Of a stretch of DNA of 21,312 nt, positions 1-7,845 are shown one piece after another. Positions within the stretch are counted from its first letter, which is position 1, and every line of letters begins with the position of its first letter. The position numbers and the translations under genes are program-made. A model generated the notes under the pieces. That model ran no database searches. It was not told the origin of the DNA and saw only the letters and a program-made list of their open reading frames with translations. The DNA comes from DRWZ01 sp964601505. GTDB taxonomy: Bacteria; Calescibacteriota; Calescibacteriia; Calescibacteriales; Calescibacteriaceae. The DNA lies in assembly GCA_964601505.1 (NCBI GenBank), contig CAZRNR010000039.1:1-21312 (forward strand), given 5' to 3'.

Positions 1-339
1 GGATGATTCTGTAATTTGTCCTAATGTAAAAACAATTTGCCAGATTTCGGTATCAGGGAATTGATTTTTTATATCTACAAAATAACTCAGCATTCTTATT
101 GGGAACCATTTTTGATAATAGAGTTGGAACTCTATATGTAAGACAAATTTTTTACCATTGTATTCGGAGATATAGAGTTTATCAACTCTTTTTTCTCTGA
201 CCTGGGGGAATTCAACATTTTTAACTTCCAGGATTTTAAGATTAAGACCGATGATAAGGGTGAGGATTTCTTGCTCTACACCCAAGATCAGTTCTTTGAA
301 AGAAGTTTCATATCTCATAATTCTTTTAAATTTTTTCAT
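1..339 (-). CDS. Rpn/DUF4351-family PD-(D/E)XK nuclease (putative transposase), partial
   Basis: The 113 codons read leftward from an ATG at 339-337 and run off the window edge, so only the N-terminal part is present. The order of motifs fits the Rpn / PD-(D/E)XK nuclease family transposases: an opening resembling a conserved 'YxxxxKELI' stretch (residues 10-18), an Arg-Val-Asp-Lys-Leu-Tyr segment that would hold the active-site Asp, then 'LHIEFQ' holding the Glu-x-Gln that replaces E-x-K in many members, then an 'MLSYFVDI' stretch. Known members promote RecA-independent recombination or are annotated as transposases. No Shine-Dalgarno is visible before the chosen start; a second Met eight codons in (MRYETSF) is an alternative. 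The family assignment is by recalled motif pattern only. The C-terminal half and any flanking repeats lie outside the window. Confidence 0.6.
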   Translation of the reverse strand, partial: MKKFKRIMRYETSFKELILGVEQEILTLIIGLNLKILEVKNVEFPQVREKRVDKLYISEYNGKKFVLHIEFQLYYQKWFPIRMLSYFVDIKNQFPDTEIWQIVFTLGQITESS

Positions 340-681
340 AAATGTAATAAAAGCGTGACTTTTATAAAAATAACCGAAAATGCCCATTCATCAAAAATGA
401 ACCATTGAACATGAGATAATACCTACAACAAAGGATGAAAAATAAAGGTTATGTTCAGAACCCCAAAAAGCAAACATACAAATTCCCCTCTGTTGTCGCT
501 TCTGTAATTTTGAAATTTACTGATATGCAAAAAGATTTAAAAATTCTCCTCCACTTTCCAATAATCAAAATGTTTAACCATGTTTGCAAAGAAGCATTTC
601 CAGATGATTAAAAACTATCCTTGAGCGGAATAGTTAAAACCTATTATTTAGTTCATTATATGGCAAGATAAACTCCAAATT
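340..681. other. Intergenic stretch without a recognisable gene
   Basis: This AT-rich gap lies between the start of the leftward nuclease gene and the stop of the leftward TolC-like gene. No frame with coding character was found on either strand, and no GC-rich hairpin with a T-run. A loose pair of inverted 7-mers (TGAACAT near 406 and ATGTTCA near 455) is too far apart and too short to call. Confidence 0.5.
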
Positions 682-1947
682 TTAGCTTATGTTGAATATT
701 TCACTTAGTTTTCCTTCTATCCTCTTTAGTTTCATTAGAAGTAGAAGCATCTCTGACTTTGAGTTCAGGAGATCTATTTTTGCGTTTTCAAATTGCAATT
801 CAAAATCAAGTAGGTCAACAGATGTAATTCTTCCTTGTTCAAAGAAATCTTGGGCTGATTCAAGTGTTTTTTGAGCAAACGCCAACCTCTTTTCAGCTGT
901 TTTTATCTTTTCCTTTATTATCTCATACTCTTTGAATATGTTATCTAATTCCTTTTGTTTCCTGATTTTTACTTCTTCTAGTTGGTAAGTCAGAGATATT
1001 TTCCTTTTTACAGTTGAAAGATATGAAAAGAGAGAGCCACCAAAATCTATATTCAGGGATACACCTAAAGATAAAGAAGGTATGTTTCTCTGCTCTATAA
1101 ATGTTCCATATGTGTTTAGTAAAGAGAAGCTTACATTCAGTTGAGGGAATAACTTTCCTCTTTCAACTTTTGCCTGATTACTGATTTGTTCCAAAGTATT
1201 CTTGAGTGAAAGAATATCTGGGGTTTCTTCTAATTTATCCTGTTTTGATCTCTCTATCACCTCATCTGGTTTAAGGTTTTCTATCAGTTCCTCTATACTT
1301 TGTGTTGGTAATGTAGATTTTTCATCCATAAGGAGTATTGATGCGAGATTTGATACATTGTTTTGTATCTGTAGTTCTAAATTTCTTATCTGAAGTTCTG
1401 CTTCGTAAAGCGATGTTTCTATCCTTAGGACATCTGTTTTTGTTATAAGGCCGCTTTCAAAAAGTCTTGAAGCCGTTTCATATCTTTTCTTTATTCTTTC
1501 AAGATTTTCATTGGCAAGATCTTTAGCTCTGAGAAGGTTAGAAATAATAATATAGAGACTAACTGTTGAATAAATTATCTCATTTTTTAAGTTTTCATAT
1601 GACCATTTTTGACTTTTATAAGCTGAAATCAGGGCTTGCCGGGCATACCATACTGAAAAATCTATTGGGAAAGCTTGCACAATTGATAAAACAAGTTGAC
1701 TCTGTTCTTTCTTGCCAACTTCTCTCTTTTGTCCGGGGATGAACTCTATTTGAGGTAGCTTGAATTGTTTTGTGTAGTTGAAATTTACATTTGCACGAGG
1801 AAGTAAAAAAGATAGAGAAGATTTAGCAAGATCTTCTGCCGATTCTACGACATACTCTGCAGATTTAAGTGAAAGATTTTTCTCTAAAGCTGTTTTTACT
1901 GCTTCAAAAAGCGTGAGGTTTAAGAAAAATATCACATAAGATAACAT
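682..1947 (-). CDS. TolC-family outer membrane efflux protein
   Basis: A 421-residue protein of the outer-membrane factor (OEP) family, which forms trimeric barrel-plus-helical-tunnel exit ducts for type I secretion or multidrug efflux. The opening 'LTLFEAVKTALEKN' (residues 11-24) is the classical start of an OEP repeat. It is followed by 'LLPRANVNFNYT', long charged helices, a second strand block (around 'LFPQLNVSFSLLNTYG') and a second coiled-coil half ending in 'GRITSVDLLDFELQFENAK', so both halves of the internal duplication are present. Length fits the family. The export signal is odd: only about 10 hydrophobic residues precede the first OEP helix, with no Lys/Arg, and an in-frame stop lies eight codons upstream. 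No membrane-fusion or RND/ABC partner is in the window, so substrate and partner are unknown. Confidence 0.85.
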   Translation of the reverse strand: MLSYVIFFLNLTLFEAVKTALEKNLSLKSAEYVVESAEDLAKSSLSFLLPRANVNFNYTKQFKLPQIEFIPGQKREVGKKEQSQLVLSIVQAFPIDFSVWYARQALISAYKSQKWSYENLKNEIIYSTVSLYIIISNLLRAKDLANENLERIKKRYETASRLFESGLITKTDVLRIETSLYEAELQIRNLELQIQNNVSNLASILLMDEKSTLPTQSIEELIENLKPDEVIERSKQDKLEETPDILSLKNTLEQISNQAKVERGKLFPQLNVSFSLLNTYGTFIEQRNIPSLSLGVSLNIDFGGSLFSYLSTVKRKISLTYQLEEVKIRKQKELDNIFKEYEIIKEKIKTAEKRLAFAQKTLESAQDFFEQGRITSVDLLDFELQFENAKIDLLNSKSEMLLLLMKLKRIEGKLSEIFNIS

Positions 1948-2119
1948 GTTTAAAAAAATATTTGTAGTTCAGAAAGCAAATTTAGGAAAAACAGAAACAT
2001 ATGATGTTGAACTTAGTCAATCTTTATCAATACTTTCGCAGGAATTTTATATTTTAATAGAAGATTAGAAAATTTGAAAAATTTGAATATTGGAAAATTT
2101 TTATCAAATTTGAAATTAC

Positions 2120-2125
2120 GGAGGT
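2120..2125 (+). promoter_or_regulatory. Strong Shine-Dalgarno of the long acyl-CoA dehydrogenase
   Basis: GGAGGT lies seven bases before the ATG at 2133 and fixes that start. It is preceded by several phased AATTTG/AAATTTG blocks (about 2068-2112), an A/T-tract-rich leader. Confidence 0.8.
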
Positions 2126-2132
2126 ACAAAAA

Positions 2133-3839
2133 ATGCCAAACGGATGTGACTTTTTAAATGAAGTCGTAAAAAAGGATATATTTACTCCAGAGGATCTGAA
2201 TGAAGAGCAAAAAATGCTTGCTCAGACGGTTGAGAAGTTCATGAAGGAAGAGGTCCTACCAAAAGAGGAACAAATAGAGGATGGGGGACACGAGATTGTT
2301 AGGGATCTTCTGAAGAAGGCTGGTGAGCTTGGGTTTTTTGCTATAGAAGTGCCGCAGGAATACGGTGGGCTTGGGCTTGATAAAGTTTCTGCTCTCGCTG
2401 TTAATGAGATGATGATGTATAACACATCGTTTGCTGTTTCCTCTGAAGCTCACATAACGATTGGTTCTCATCCGATAATATTCTTTGGAACACAGGAGCA
2501 GAAGAAAAAATACTTACCAGATCTTGCTTATGCCAAAAAGATTGCAGCTTATGCTCTGACTGAACCACAGGCAGGATCTGATGCTCTTAACGCAAAAACA
2601 ACTGCTACACCAGTTGAGGGAGGTAAATACTTCGTTCTAAATGGAACAAAGCAATTTATAACAAACGCCGGATTTGCTGACATATTTATAGTGTTTGCAA
2701 AAGTTAATGGAAAAGACTTCACTGCCTTTATAGTAGAAAGAAACTTTGGTGTGAAAACGGGTAAAGAAGAGAAAAAGATGGGACAGAAAGGTTCTTCTAC
2801 TCGTCAAGTCATTCTTGAAGATGTTAAGGTTCCTTGTGAGAATGTCCTTGGTGAAATAGGAAAAGGGCACAAGGTTGCATTGAATGCATTGAATCTTGGT
2901 AGAATGAGATTGGGTGGTTCAGCCGGTGGAGGAGGAAGAATTCTTACTAAAATAGCTGTTGATTATGCCAAAGAGCGAAAGCAATTTGGGAAACCAATAG
3001 TATCATTCCCACTTATCAAGTGGAAGATAGCGAATATGGCTTCGAAAACTTACGCCATACAAAGTTCAGCCTACCGTATAACAAACTTAATAGACCAAAA
3101 GTGGCTTGGTGAAAAGGTGGAGGAGTGGCAGGCTTTTGAAGAGTTCGCGGTTGAGGCTACAATACTTAAGGTCGGAGGATCGGAAGCTCTCTGGAGTATA
3201 GTAGATGATGCTGTCCAGATTCACGGAGGATATGGATACCTAAGAGATTACAAGGTTGAAAACGCATATAGAGATGAGAGGGTCAACAGGATATATGAAG
3301 GTACAAATGAGATAAATAGGTTAAACATACCAGATATGATTATAAGGCGGGCAATGCGTGGAAGAATTGACTTTTTCGGCTGGGCTCAAAAATCTAAAAA
3401 ATTGTTAGATGAGCCAGATGAAATAAAAAAGCAAATATCTGATTTTGTCGCAAAAGATGAACTTTTCGCTCTTGAGGTTGCAAAAAGGTATCTGATTGTT
3501 AAGACACAAGAAGTCTTTGCAAAGTTCGGTGAAGAAATACAAAATGAGCAAGAAATACTCGCTGCATTCTCAGATATACTCATCGGCATCTTCTTTGGAG
3601 AATCATCTATTGCAAGAGCTACGAAGCACAAAGATAAACCCTATGGAAAATACTACGAGAACATGGCAAGGTTTTTCATTCATAATTACTGGCCAAAGAT
3701 TGTTCAGTCTTTTGAAATACTTCTTTTAAGATCTGGTTTGGATGGAAACGAAGCTGAAAAAATATATAAGATCCTTCCAAGAGTTGATGTAGTTAATCTC
3801 TCACGCCAAATTGCAGATACAACTGTTGAAATGCTTTAA
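2133..3839 (+). CDS. Acyl-CoA dehydrogenase, long form with C-terminal extension
   Basis: An FAD-dependent acyl-CoA dehydrogenase of 568 residues, oxidising an acyl-CoA to the trans-2-enoyl-CoA and passing electrons to ETF. The N-terminal helical domain (about 25-135) contains 'EVPQEYGGLGLDKVS'. The FAD signature 'YALTEPQAGSD' is at 140-150. The middle strand domain has 'NGTKQFITNAGFADIF'. The C-terminal helical domain contains 'QIHGGYGYLRDYKVENAYRD' and 'IYEGTNEI', with E389 at the position of the usual catalytic base. About 170 residues follow the catalytic domain, like the VLCAD/ACAD9 and Bacillus FadE-type enzymes, which are longer than the usual 380-residue form. This suggests long-chain acyl-CoA substrates, an inference from architecture. 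No thiolase, hydratase or ETF gene is adjacent. It appears monocistronic, tail-to-tail with the secernin gene. Confidence 0.93.
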   Translation: MPNGCDFLNEVVKKDIFTPEDLNEEQKMLAQTVEKFMKEEVLPKEEQIEDGGHEIVRDLLKKAGELGFFAIEVPQEYGGLGLDKVSALAVNEMMMYNTSFAVSSEAHITIGSHPIIFFGTQEQKKKYLPDLAYAKKIAAYALTEPQAGSDALNAKTTATPVEGGKYFVLNGTKQFITNAGFADIFIVFAKVNGKDFTAFIVERNFGVKTGKEEKKMGQKGSSTRQVILEDVKVPCENVLGEIGKGHKVALNALNLGRMRLGGSAGGGGRILTKIAVDYAKERKQFGKPIVSFPLIKWKIANMASKTYAIQSSAYRITNLIDQKWLGEKVEEWQAFEEFAVEATILKVGGSEALWSIVDDAVQIHGGYGYLRDYKVENAYRDERVNRIYEGTNEINRLNIPDMIIRRAMRGRIDFFGWAQKSKKLLDEPDEIKKQISDFVAKDELFALEVAKRYLIVKTQEVFAKFGEEIQNEQEILAAFSDILIGIFFGESSIARATKHKDKPYGKYYENMARFFIHNYWPKIVQSFEILLLRSGLDGNEAEKIYKILPRVDVVNLSRQIADTTVEML

Positions 3840-4050
3840 TGTTTTCATTAATGATTTATTGATCTTTGAATTTATTAATCGTGTATCGGAAGAATTCAAA
3901 AGAAAATTAGATAGTGGCTCTACAGGAATTTGCTTTACATTTGGTATTTCTCACTTAAAAGAACTTTGAAATCTCGGAAATGGGTGAAGTTAGTAGCTTT
4001 TTAATATAGAAAATTTTTGGCTTACTATTGAGTGTATCTGTTATGCCATT

Positions 4051-4068
4051 GGAAATTCAGGAATTTCC
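4051..4068. repeat. Perfect 18-bp palindrome between convergent genes
   Basis: GGAAATTC-AG-GAATTTCC is a perfect dyad with 8-base arms. It lies between the 3' ends of the acyl-CoA dehydrogenase and the secernin gene. The T-rich tract that follows (from about 4084) is not directly attached, so it is not a clean terminator for the plus strand; it could be a protein-binding dyad or a weak bidirectional hairpin. Confidence 0.45.
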
Positions 4069-4137
4069 TCAACCTATGAAAATTTTTGATTTTTTTAATG
4101 ATGAAAGATAGATTTTGATGCATTTTTATCATTGCTA

Positions 4138-5304
4138 TCAGTTGATTTTGAGTTCTTTCAAAAACTTTCTTATTGTTTGTAACTCTTTGTTTATTGATTG
4201 GAGAGATATTTCGTATATTGATTTTTCGTCTATTTGATGTTCTAAAGATAGCAATTCATCTTGTATCTGGTTTATTTCATATGTGAATTCTTCGAGTGCT
4301 TTTCTGTTTTTGAACAGTTTTTCGTGAAGCTTTAGGGAGAGCCACCACAAAGTTTCATCTTGTTTTCCAGATGGAAGAAAGAGTTCCTGATTTGGTATTT
4401 GACTTTTGAATGAGAAAGGCTTAAACAGAGAAATACAGGCATGTGGTGTTCCTGTTGCCCATAGGATTATTTTCCCGTTTTTGTGAAGTTTAACTACTAC
4501 TGAGTTTGCGGTTTGCGATGGGGAGAATATACCATAATGCATACATACTGACCTTGGACCGAATCCATGAATTTTTAGAGCTCTGAAACAATCTTTTAGG
4601 GATATTTTCTTTTCTTCTAAAAATATTCTTTCTATTTCTTTTCTTATCTTCTTCATTCTTTCAGTTCCTCCTGCGAGAAAAGAAAAAAGCTTCCTTTCAT
4701 ATTTTTGAGGTGATTCCATATTTGATAAAATACATTCTTCTTTACTTCTGATTTGCATTTTATTTGATATGGAAAAGAAATCCTCTTTTATTTCCTTGAC
4801 CGCATAATTTCTACCAACAGTTTCTATATAGAATGTTTTTTGAGGATCTGTAATTAAGAAGCTGTTATGATATCTAAACTCTTTGTTGTAAGCAGAGTTT
4901 GCATCTTGTCCGTATTTTTCAAGAAGTTCTATTATGTTTCCAACAGATTCTTCAGCGTTGTCAGATATTTCTGCCGATATTCTGAGCATGTCCATCCCTA
5001 AAAGTCCATTGTTTCCTTTTATTTTGACCTTTGTGAATAATGCCTCGTTTCCTATGCACACTCCGTTTTCATTTATTGCAAATTCTCCTCCCCACATCCA
5101 GAACGGTTTGCCGAGAAAAATAGTATGCTTAGCTGGTTTGAATCCTACATTTATATAAGTTGCCTTTATGGTGTTTTGCGATCTTGTTTCTGGACCTATT
5201 AGAACTATTGCCTGACTTTCCCCGTATGGTCTATCCGAGTTCTTGCAGAATATCCTTGAGCCATCTTCTGTTATCTTTTGTGATATGAAAAATGTATCGC
5301 ACAT
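4138..5304 (-). CDS. Secernin-type C69-family peptidase / N-terminal nucleophile hydrolase
   Basis: A 388-residue protein starting 'MCDTFFISQKITEDGSRIF' and then 'CKNSDRPYGESQ', the hallmark opening of secernin / C69-family proteins. Cys2, exposed when Met1 is removed, would be the N-terminal nucleophile that hydrolyses an amide bond (dipeptidase-like activity in the family). The following 'MWGGEFAINENGVCIGNEALFTK' and 'GLLGMDMLRISAEISDNAEE' blocks also fit. 'FRYHNSFLITDPQKTFYIETVGRNYAVKEI' corresponds to the family core. The C-terminal 60 residues are a charged helix. There is no signal peptide, so it is predicted cytosolic. The need for Cys2 at the N terminus fixes the start at 5304. The gene is divergent from lepA over 136 bp. 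The true substrate cannot be inferred. Confidence 0.85.
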   Translation of the reverse strand: MCDTFFISQKITEDGSRIFCKNSDRPYGESQAIVLIGPETRSQNTIKATYINVGFKPAKHTIFLGKPFWMWGGEFAINENGVCIGNEALFTKVKIKGNNGLLGMDMLRISAEISDNAEESVGNIIELLEKYGQDANSAYNKEFRYHNSFLITDPQKTFYIETVGRNYAVKEIKEDFFSISNKMQIRSKEECILSNMESPQKYERKLFSFLAGGTERMKKIRKEIERIFLEEKKISLKDCFRALKIHGFGPRSVCMHYGIFSPSQTANSVVVKLHKNGKIILWATGTPHACISLFKPFSFKSQIPNQELFLPSGKQDETLWWLSLKLHEKLFKNRKALEEFTYEINQIQDELLSLEHQIDEKSIYEISLQSINKELQTIRKFLKELKIN

Positions 5305-5440
5305 ATATTATAGTGTAAGATTTTTTGCAAAGCTCTATCATCTCCATTTCTTCTCGTATCAATAATTTACTGAATTACAAAAATAATTATGTTGTTTGTT
5401 AATTGTATATATTTTTGAATAATGGGGTAGGTATCAAGGT

Positions 5441-7258
5441 ATGAGTATTTTTTTCAAGGAGGACAAAAGGAATTTTTGTATAATAGCTCATGTTGATCAT
5501 GGTAAATCTACACTTTCTGATAGGATACTTGAGATAACTGGTGCTGTTGATAAAAAGAGGTTGCATGAGCAGTTTTTAGATAACCTTCCTGTAGAAAGAG
5601 AGCGCGGTATAACTGTTAGATCGCAGACTGCTTACATGGAGTGTAAAATCTTTTCAAATAATTATCGTCTAAATCTTATAGATACACCGGGGCATTCGGA
5701 CTTTCACTATGAAGTTTCAAGGGCTATGACAGCCTGCGAAGGAGCTGTCCTTCTTGTTGATGCTACTCAAGGGGTTCAAGCTCAAACATTGTCTTATACC
5801 AAGCTTGCTCTTGAAAGAGGGCTTGAAATAATTACTGCTATAAATAAAATAGACCTTCCCTCTGCAGATATAGAAGGAACAAAGAGGCAGATAGAAGAAA
5901 TTTTAGGATTGAAATCAGAATATATTCTTGTAAGTGGTAAAACTGGACAAGGTGTTCAAAACCTTCTACAAAAGATAATTGAGAACATCCCTCCGCCTAT
6001 GTATGAACAAGATGCTCCCTTGTCTTCTCTTATTTTTGATTCTTGGTATGATAACTATTGGGGGGTTATAGCTCTTATAAGAATATTCAATGGAAGATTG
6101 TCAAAGGGAGACAAGGTTAAGATTTTTTCATCTGGTAAAGTGTATTCGGTCCAGCGTCTTGGTTTTGTTATTGGTGGGATAACAATTGATAGAGATTTTA
6201 TGGAAGAGGGGGATGTTGGATTTGTAGTTCTGGGAACAAAAGATATATCTGAAGTTAAAGTCGGAGATACCATAACAGGGGTGCTTAACTCCGTCAAAGC
6301 TCCTATCCCAGGGTTTAGGGATATAAAGCCTGTCGTTTTTGCTTCGTTCTATCCAGTTGATCCTGAAGATTATGAGAGATTGAAAGATTCTCTTATGAAA
6401 TTGAAGCTTAATGATTATTCTCTTTCTGTTGATTACGAAAGCTCTCCTGCACTTGGAGCAGGATTTAGAATAGGTTTTTCAGGAACATTACATATGGAAA
6501 TAGTTTCTCAGAGACTTAGAGATGAATTTGGTGTAGATGTTGTTATGACATTCCCACAAGTTGCTTATAGAGTGCAGAAAATAGACGGTCAGGAGATTGA
6601 AGTCAGGAGTCCTGCTGAGTTCCCATCACCGGAAAAGATAAAATCAATAAAAGAACCTTTTGCGTTGGTCACAATACATACAAGACCAGATTTTTTGGGA
6701 GATGTTTTCAGAGTTTGCGAGGAAAGAAGAGGGAGACAATTAGACTTTAAAATTTCTTCTGGTATCGCTGTTGTCAAATACCTTATGCCTGTTTCAGAGA
6801 TAATTTTTGGTTTCAACGATGAGATAAAATCTGTTTCAAAGGGATATGCTTCATGGGACTATGAATTCTATTCATGGGAAGAAAGTGATATAGTCAAGCT
6901 TGAAACTTATATTAATTACAAAAAAGTAGATGAGCTTTCAGTTATAACTGTTAGAGAAAAAGCCCAAAGATCAGCAAGAGAGATTGCATCAAGATTAAGG
7001 GAACTCATACCTCGCCAGATTTTTGAGGTAGTGATACAGGTTGGAGTTGGTTCTCGGATACTTGCAAGAGAGACCATAAAGCCATACAGAAAGGATGTAA
7101 CAGCAAAATGTTACGGAGGAGATGTTACAAGAAAGATAAAACTACTTGAAAAGCAAAAAGAAGGTAAAAAAAAGCTCAAGATGGTGGGAAATGTTGAAAT
7201 CCCACCAAACGCTTTTGTAGATGTCTTTAGAGTAGATAAATCTCCTTCAAGGAGATAG
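5441..7258 (+). CDS. lepA: Elongation factor 4 (LepA), back-translocating ribosomal GTPase
   Basis: A 605-residue translational GTPase of the EF4/LepA type, which binds the ribosome and affects translocation or initiation under stress. The GTP-binding motifs are clear: P-loop 'AHVDHGKST' (16-24), the switch I region 'ERERGIT', 'DTPGH' (81-85) and 'NKID' (135-138). LepA rather than EF-G, TypA or RF3 is shown by 'PLSSLIFDSWYDNYWGVIALIRI', 'LKLNDYSLSVDYESSPALG', and the LepA-only C-terminal domain with 'KCYGGDVTRKIKLLEKQKEG' and 'GNVEIPPNAFVDVFRVD'. Length equals the usual 600 residues. Small departures from consensus occur, for example 'GFSGTLHMEI' where most have 'GFLGLLHMEI'. A GGGTAGG-like element about 10 bases upstream may be the ribosome site. 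The MopE-like lipoprotein gene follows after 22 bp. Confidence 0.95.
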   Translation: MSIFFKEDKRNFCIIAHVDHGKSTLSDRILEITGAVDKKRLHEQFLDNLPVERERGITVRSQTAYMECKIFSNNYRLNLIDTPGHSDFHYEVSRAMTACEGAVLLVDATQGVQAQTLSYTKLALERGLEIITAINKIDLPSADIEGTKRQIEEILGLKSEYILVSGKTGQGVQNLLQKIIENIPPPMYEQDAPLSSLIFDSWYDNYWGVIALIRIFNGRLSKGDKVKIFSSGKVYSVQRLGFVIGGITIDRDFMEEGDVGFVVLGTKDISEVKVGDTITGVLNSVKAPIPGFRDIKPVVFASFYPVDPEDYERLKDSLMKLKLNDYSLSVDYESSPALGAGFRIGFSGTLHMEIVSQRLRDEFGVDVVMTFPQVAYRVQKIDGQEIEVRSPAEFPSPEKIKSIKEPFALVTIHTRPDFLGDVFRVCEERRGRQLDFKISSGIAVVKYLMPVSEIIFGFNDEIKSVSKGYASWDYEFYSWEESDIVKLETYINYKKVDELSVITVREKAQRSAREIASRLRELIPRQIFEVVIQVGVGSRILARETIKPYRKDVTAKCYGGDVTRKIKLLEKQKEGKKKLKMVGNVEIPPNAFVDVFRVDKSPSRR

Positions 7259-7280
7259 TAGTAAAATTAATTTGTAGCTA

Positions 7281-7550
7281 ATGAAACATTGTCGTATTCC
7301 TATTTGTATGGTGATACTTTTTGCCCTGATAAATGGATGCTTAATAACCGCAGATGGAAAAGACTGCGAAGTTGTTTATTACAAAGATTTTGATAGAGAT
7401 AGATTTTCCGATGGTATTACTTCTTGTTCTCAGGAGGTTGGTTTTTATCCTGCTGAAGAACTTATATCAACCTTTGGGGATTGCGATGATTCTGATAATA
7501 ATGTCTATCCGAAATCTCCTACAGACTATTGTCAACCTGTTCAGAAGTGA
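7281..7550 (+). CDS. Small lipoprotein with a MopE-like metal-binding motif
   Basis: An 89-residue exported protein. Residues 1-20 form a lipoprotein signal with a hydrophobic core and the lipobox 'LINGC', so Cys20 would be lipidated. The mature 69 residues are almost entirely one copy of the putative metal-binding motif found in MopE and many deltaproteobacterial surface proteins: 'YYKDFDRDRFSDG' (Asp36, 38, 40 and 44 resembling a calcium-loop D-x-D-x-D) followed by 'GDCDDSDNNVYP' (66-77). Four mature cysteines (29, 49, 68, 84) could make two disulfides, as is usual for this motif. In other proteins the motif occurs in many copies; here it stands alone. The short gap to lepA suggests co-transcription, but no ribosome site is visible. 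Calcium or copper binding is inferred from family. Confidence 0.75.
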   Translation: MKHCRIPICMVILFALINGCLITADGKDCEVVYYKDFDRDRFSDGITSCSQEVGFYPAEELISTFGDCDDSDNNVYPKSPTDYCQPVQK

Positions 7551-7746
7551 TACATTTTTTCCCATGTTCTTTTAATTGTTGTTATCTTTTGGCAGAAATA
7601 TATAAATTGTGTTGCTCCAACAAGATAGTATATCACTACATCTTATATGTTTTATAAGTTGAATTATGGTTATCTTGAAACAATAAAATTTTCTCGGTTA
7701 TAGAGGTTCTTAACCAATTTTAGCTGAAGAAACTATAAAATACTGT

Positions 7747-7774
7747 TTGACAATCAGGAAAAACTCCGTAATTT
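7747..7774 (+). promoter_or_regulatory. Candidate sigma-70-type promoter upstream of the GH31 gene
   Basis: TTGACA at 7747-7752 is an exact -35 consensus, followed after 16 bases by TAATTT at 7769-7774 as a weak -10. The predicted leader is about 65 bases. The hemC upstream region has the same arrangement (TTGACA-16-TAATTC), which raises confidence a little. Confidence 0.35.
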
Positions 7775-7845
7775 AGGACAGAGAATTCTTTTGAAAGCTA
7801 TGTGTTTTCAAGATTTGAAATTGTAGATTTATAAAATTTTTAGCT

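Noticed and set aside
5307..5312. Exact TATAAT on the minus strand just before the secernin start
   Set aside because: Only two bases separate it from the ATG needed to expose Cys2, and no -35 box lies at the right distance, so transcription from it would begin inside the start codon.
5441..7258. TypA/BipA or EF-G as identity of the GTPase
   Set aside because: The C-terminal 'CYGGDVTRK' plus 'LLEKQKEGKK' domain and the 'DSWYDNYWG' block are specific to LepA/EF4.
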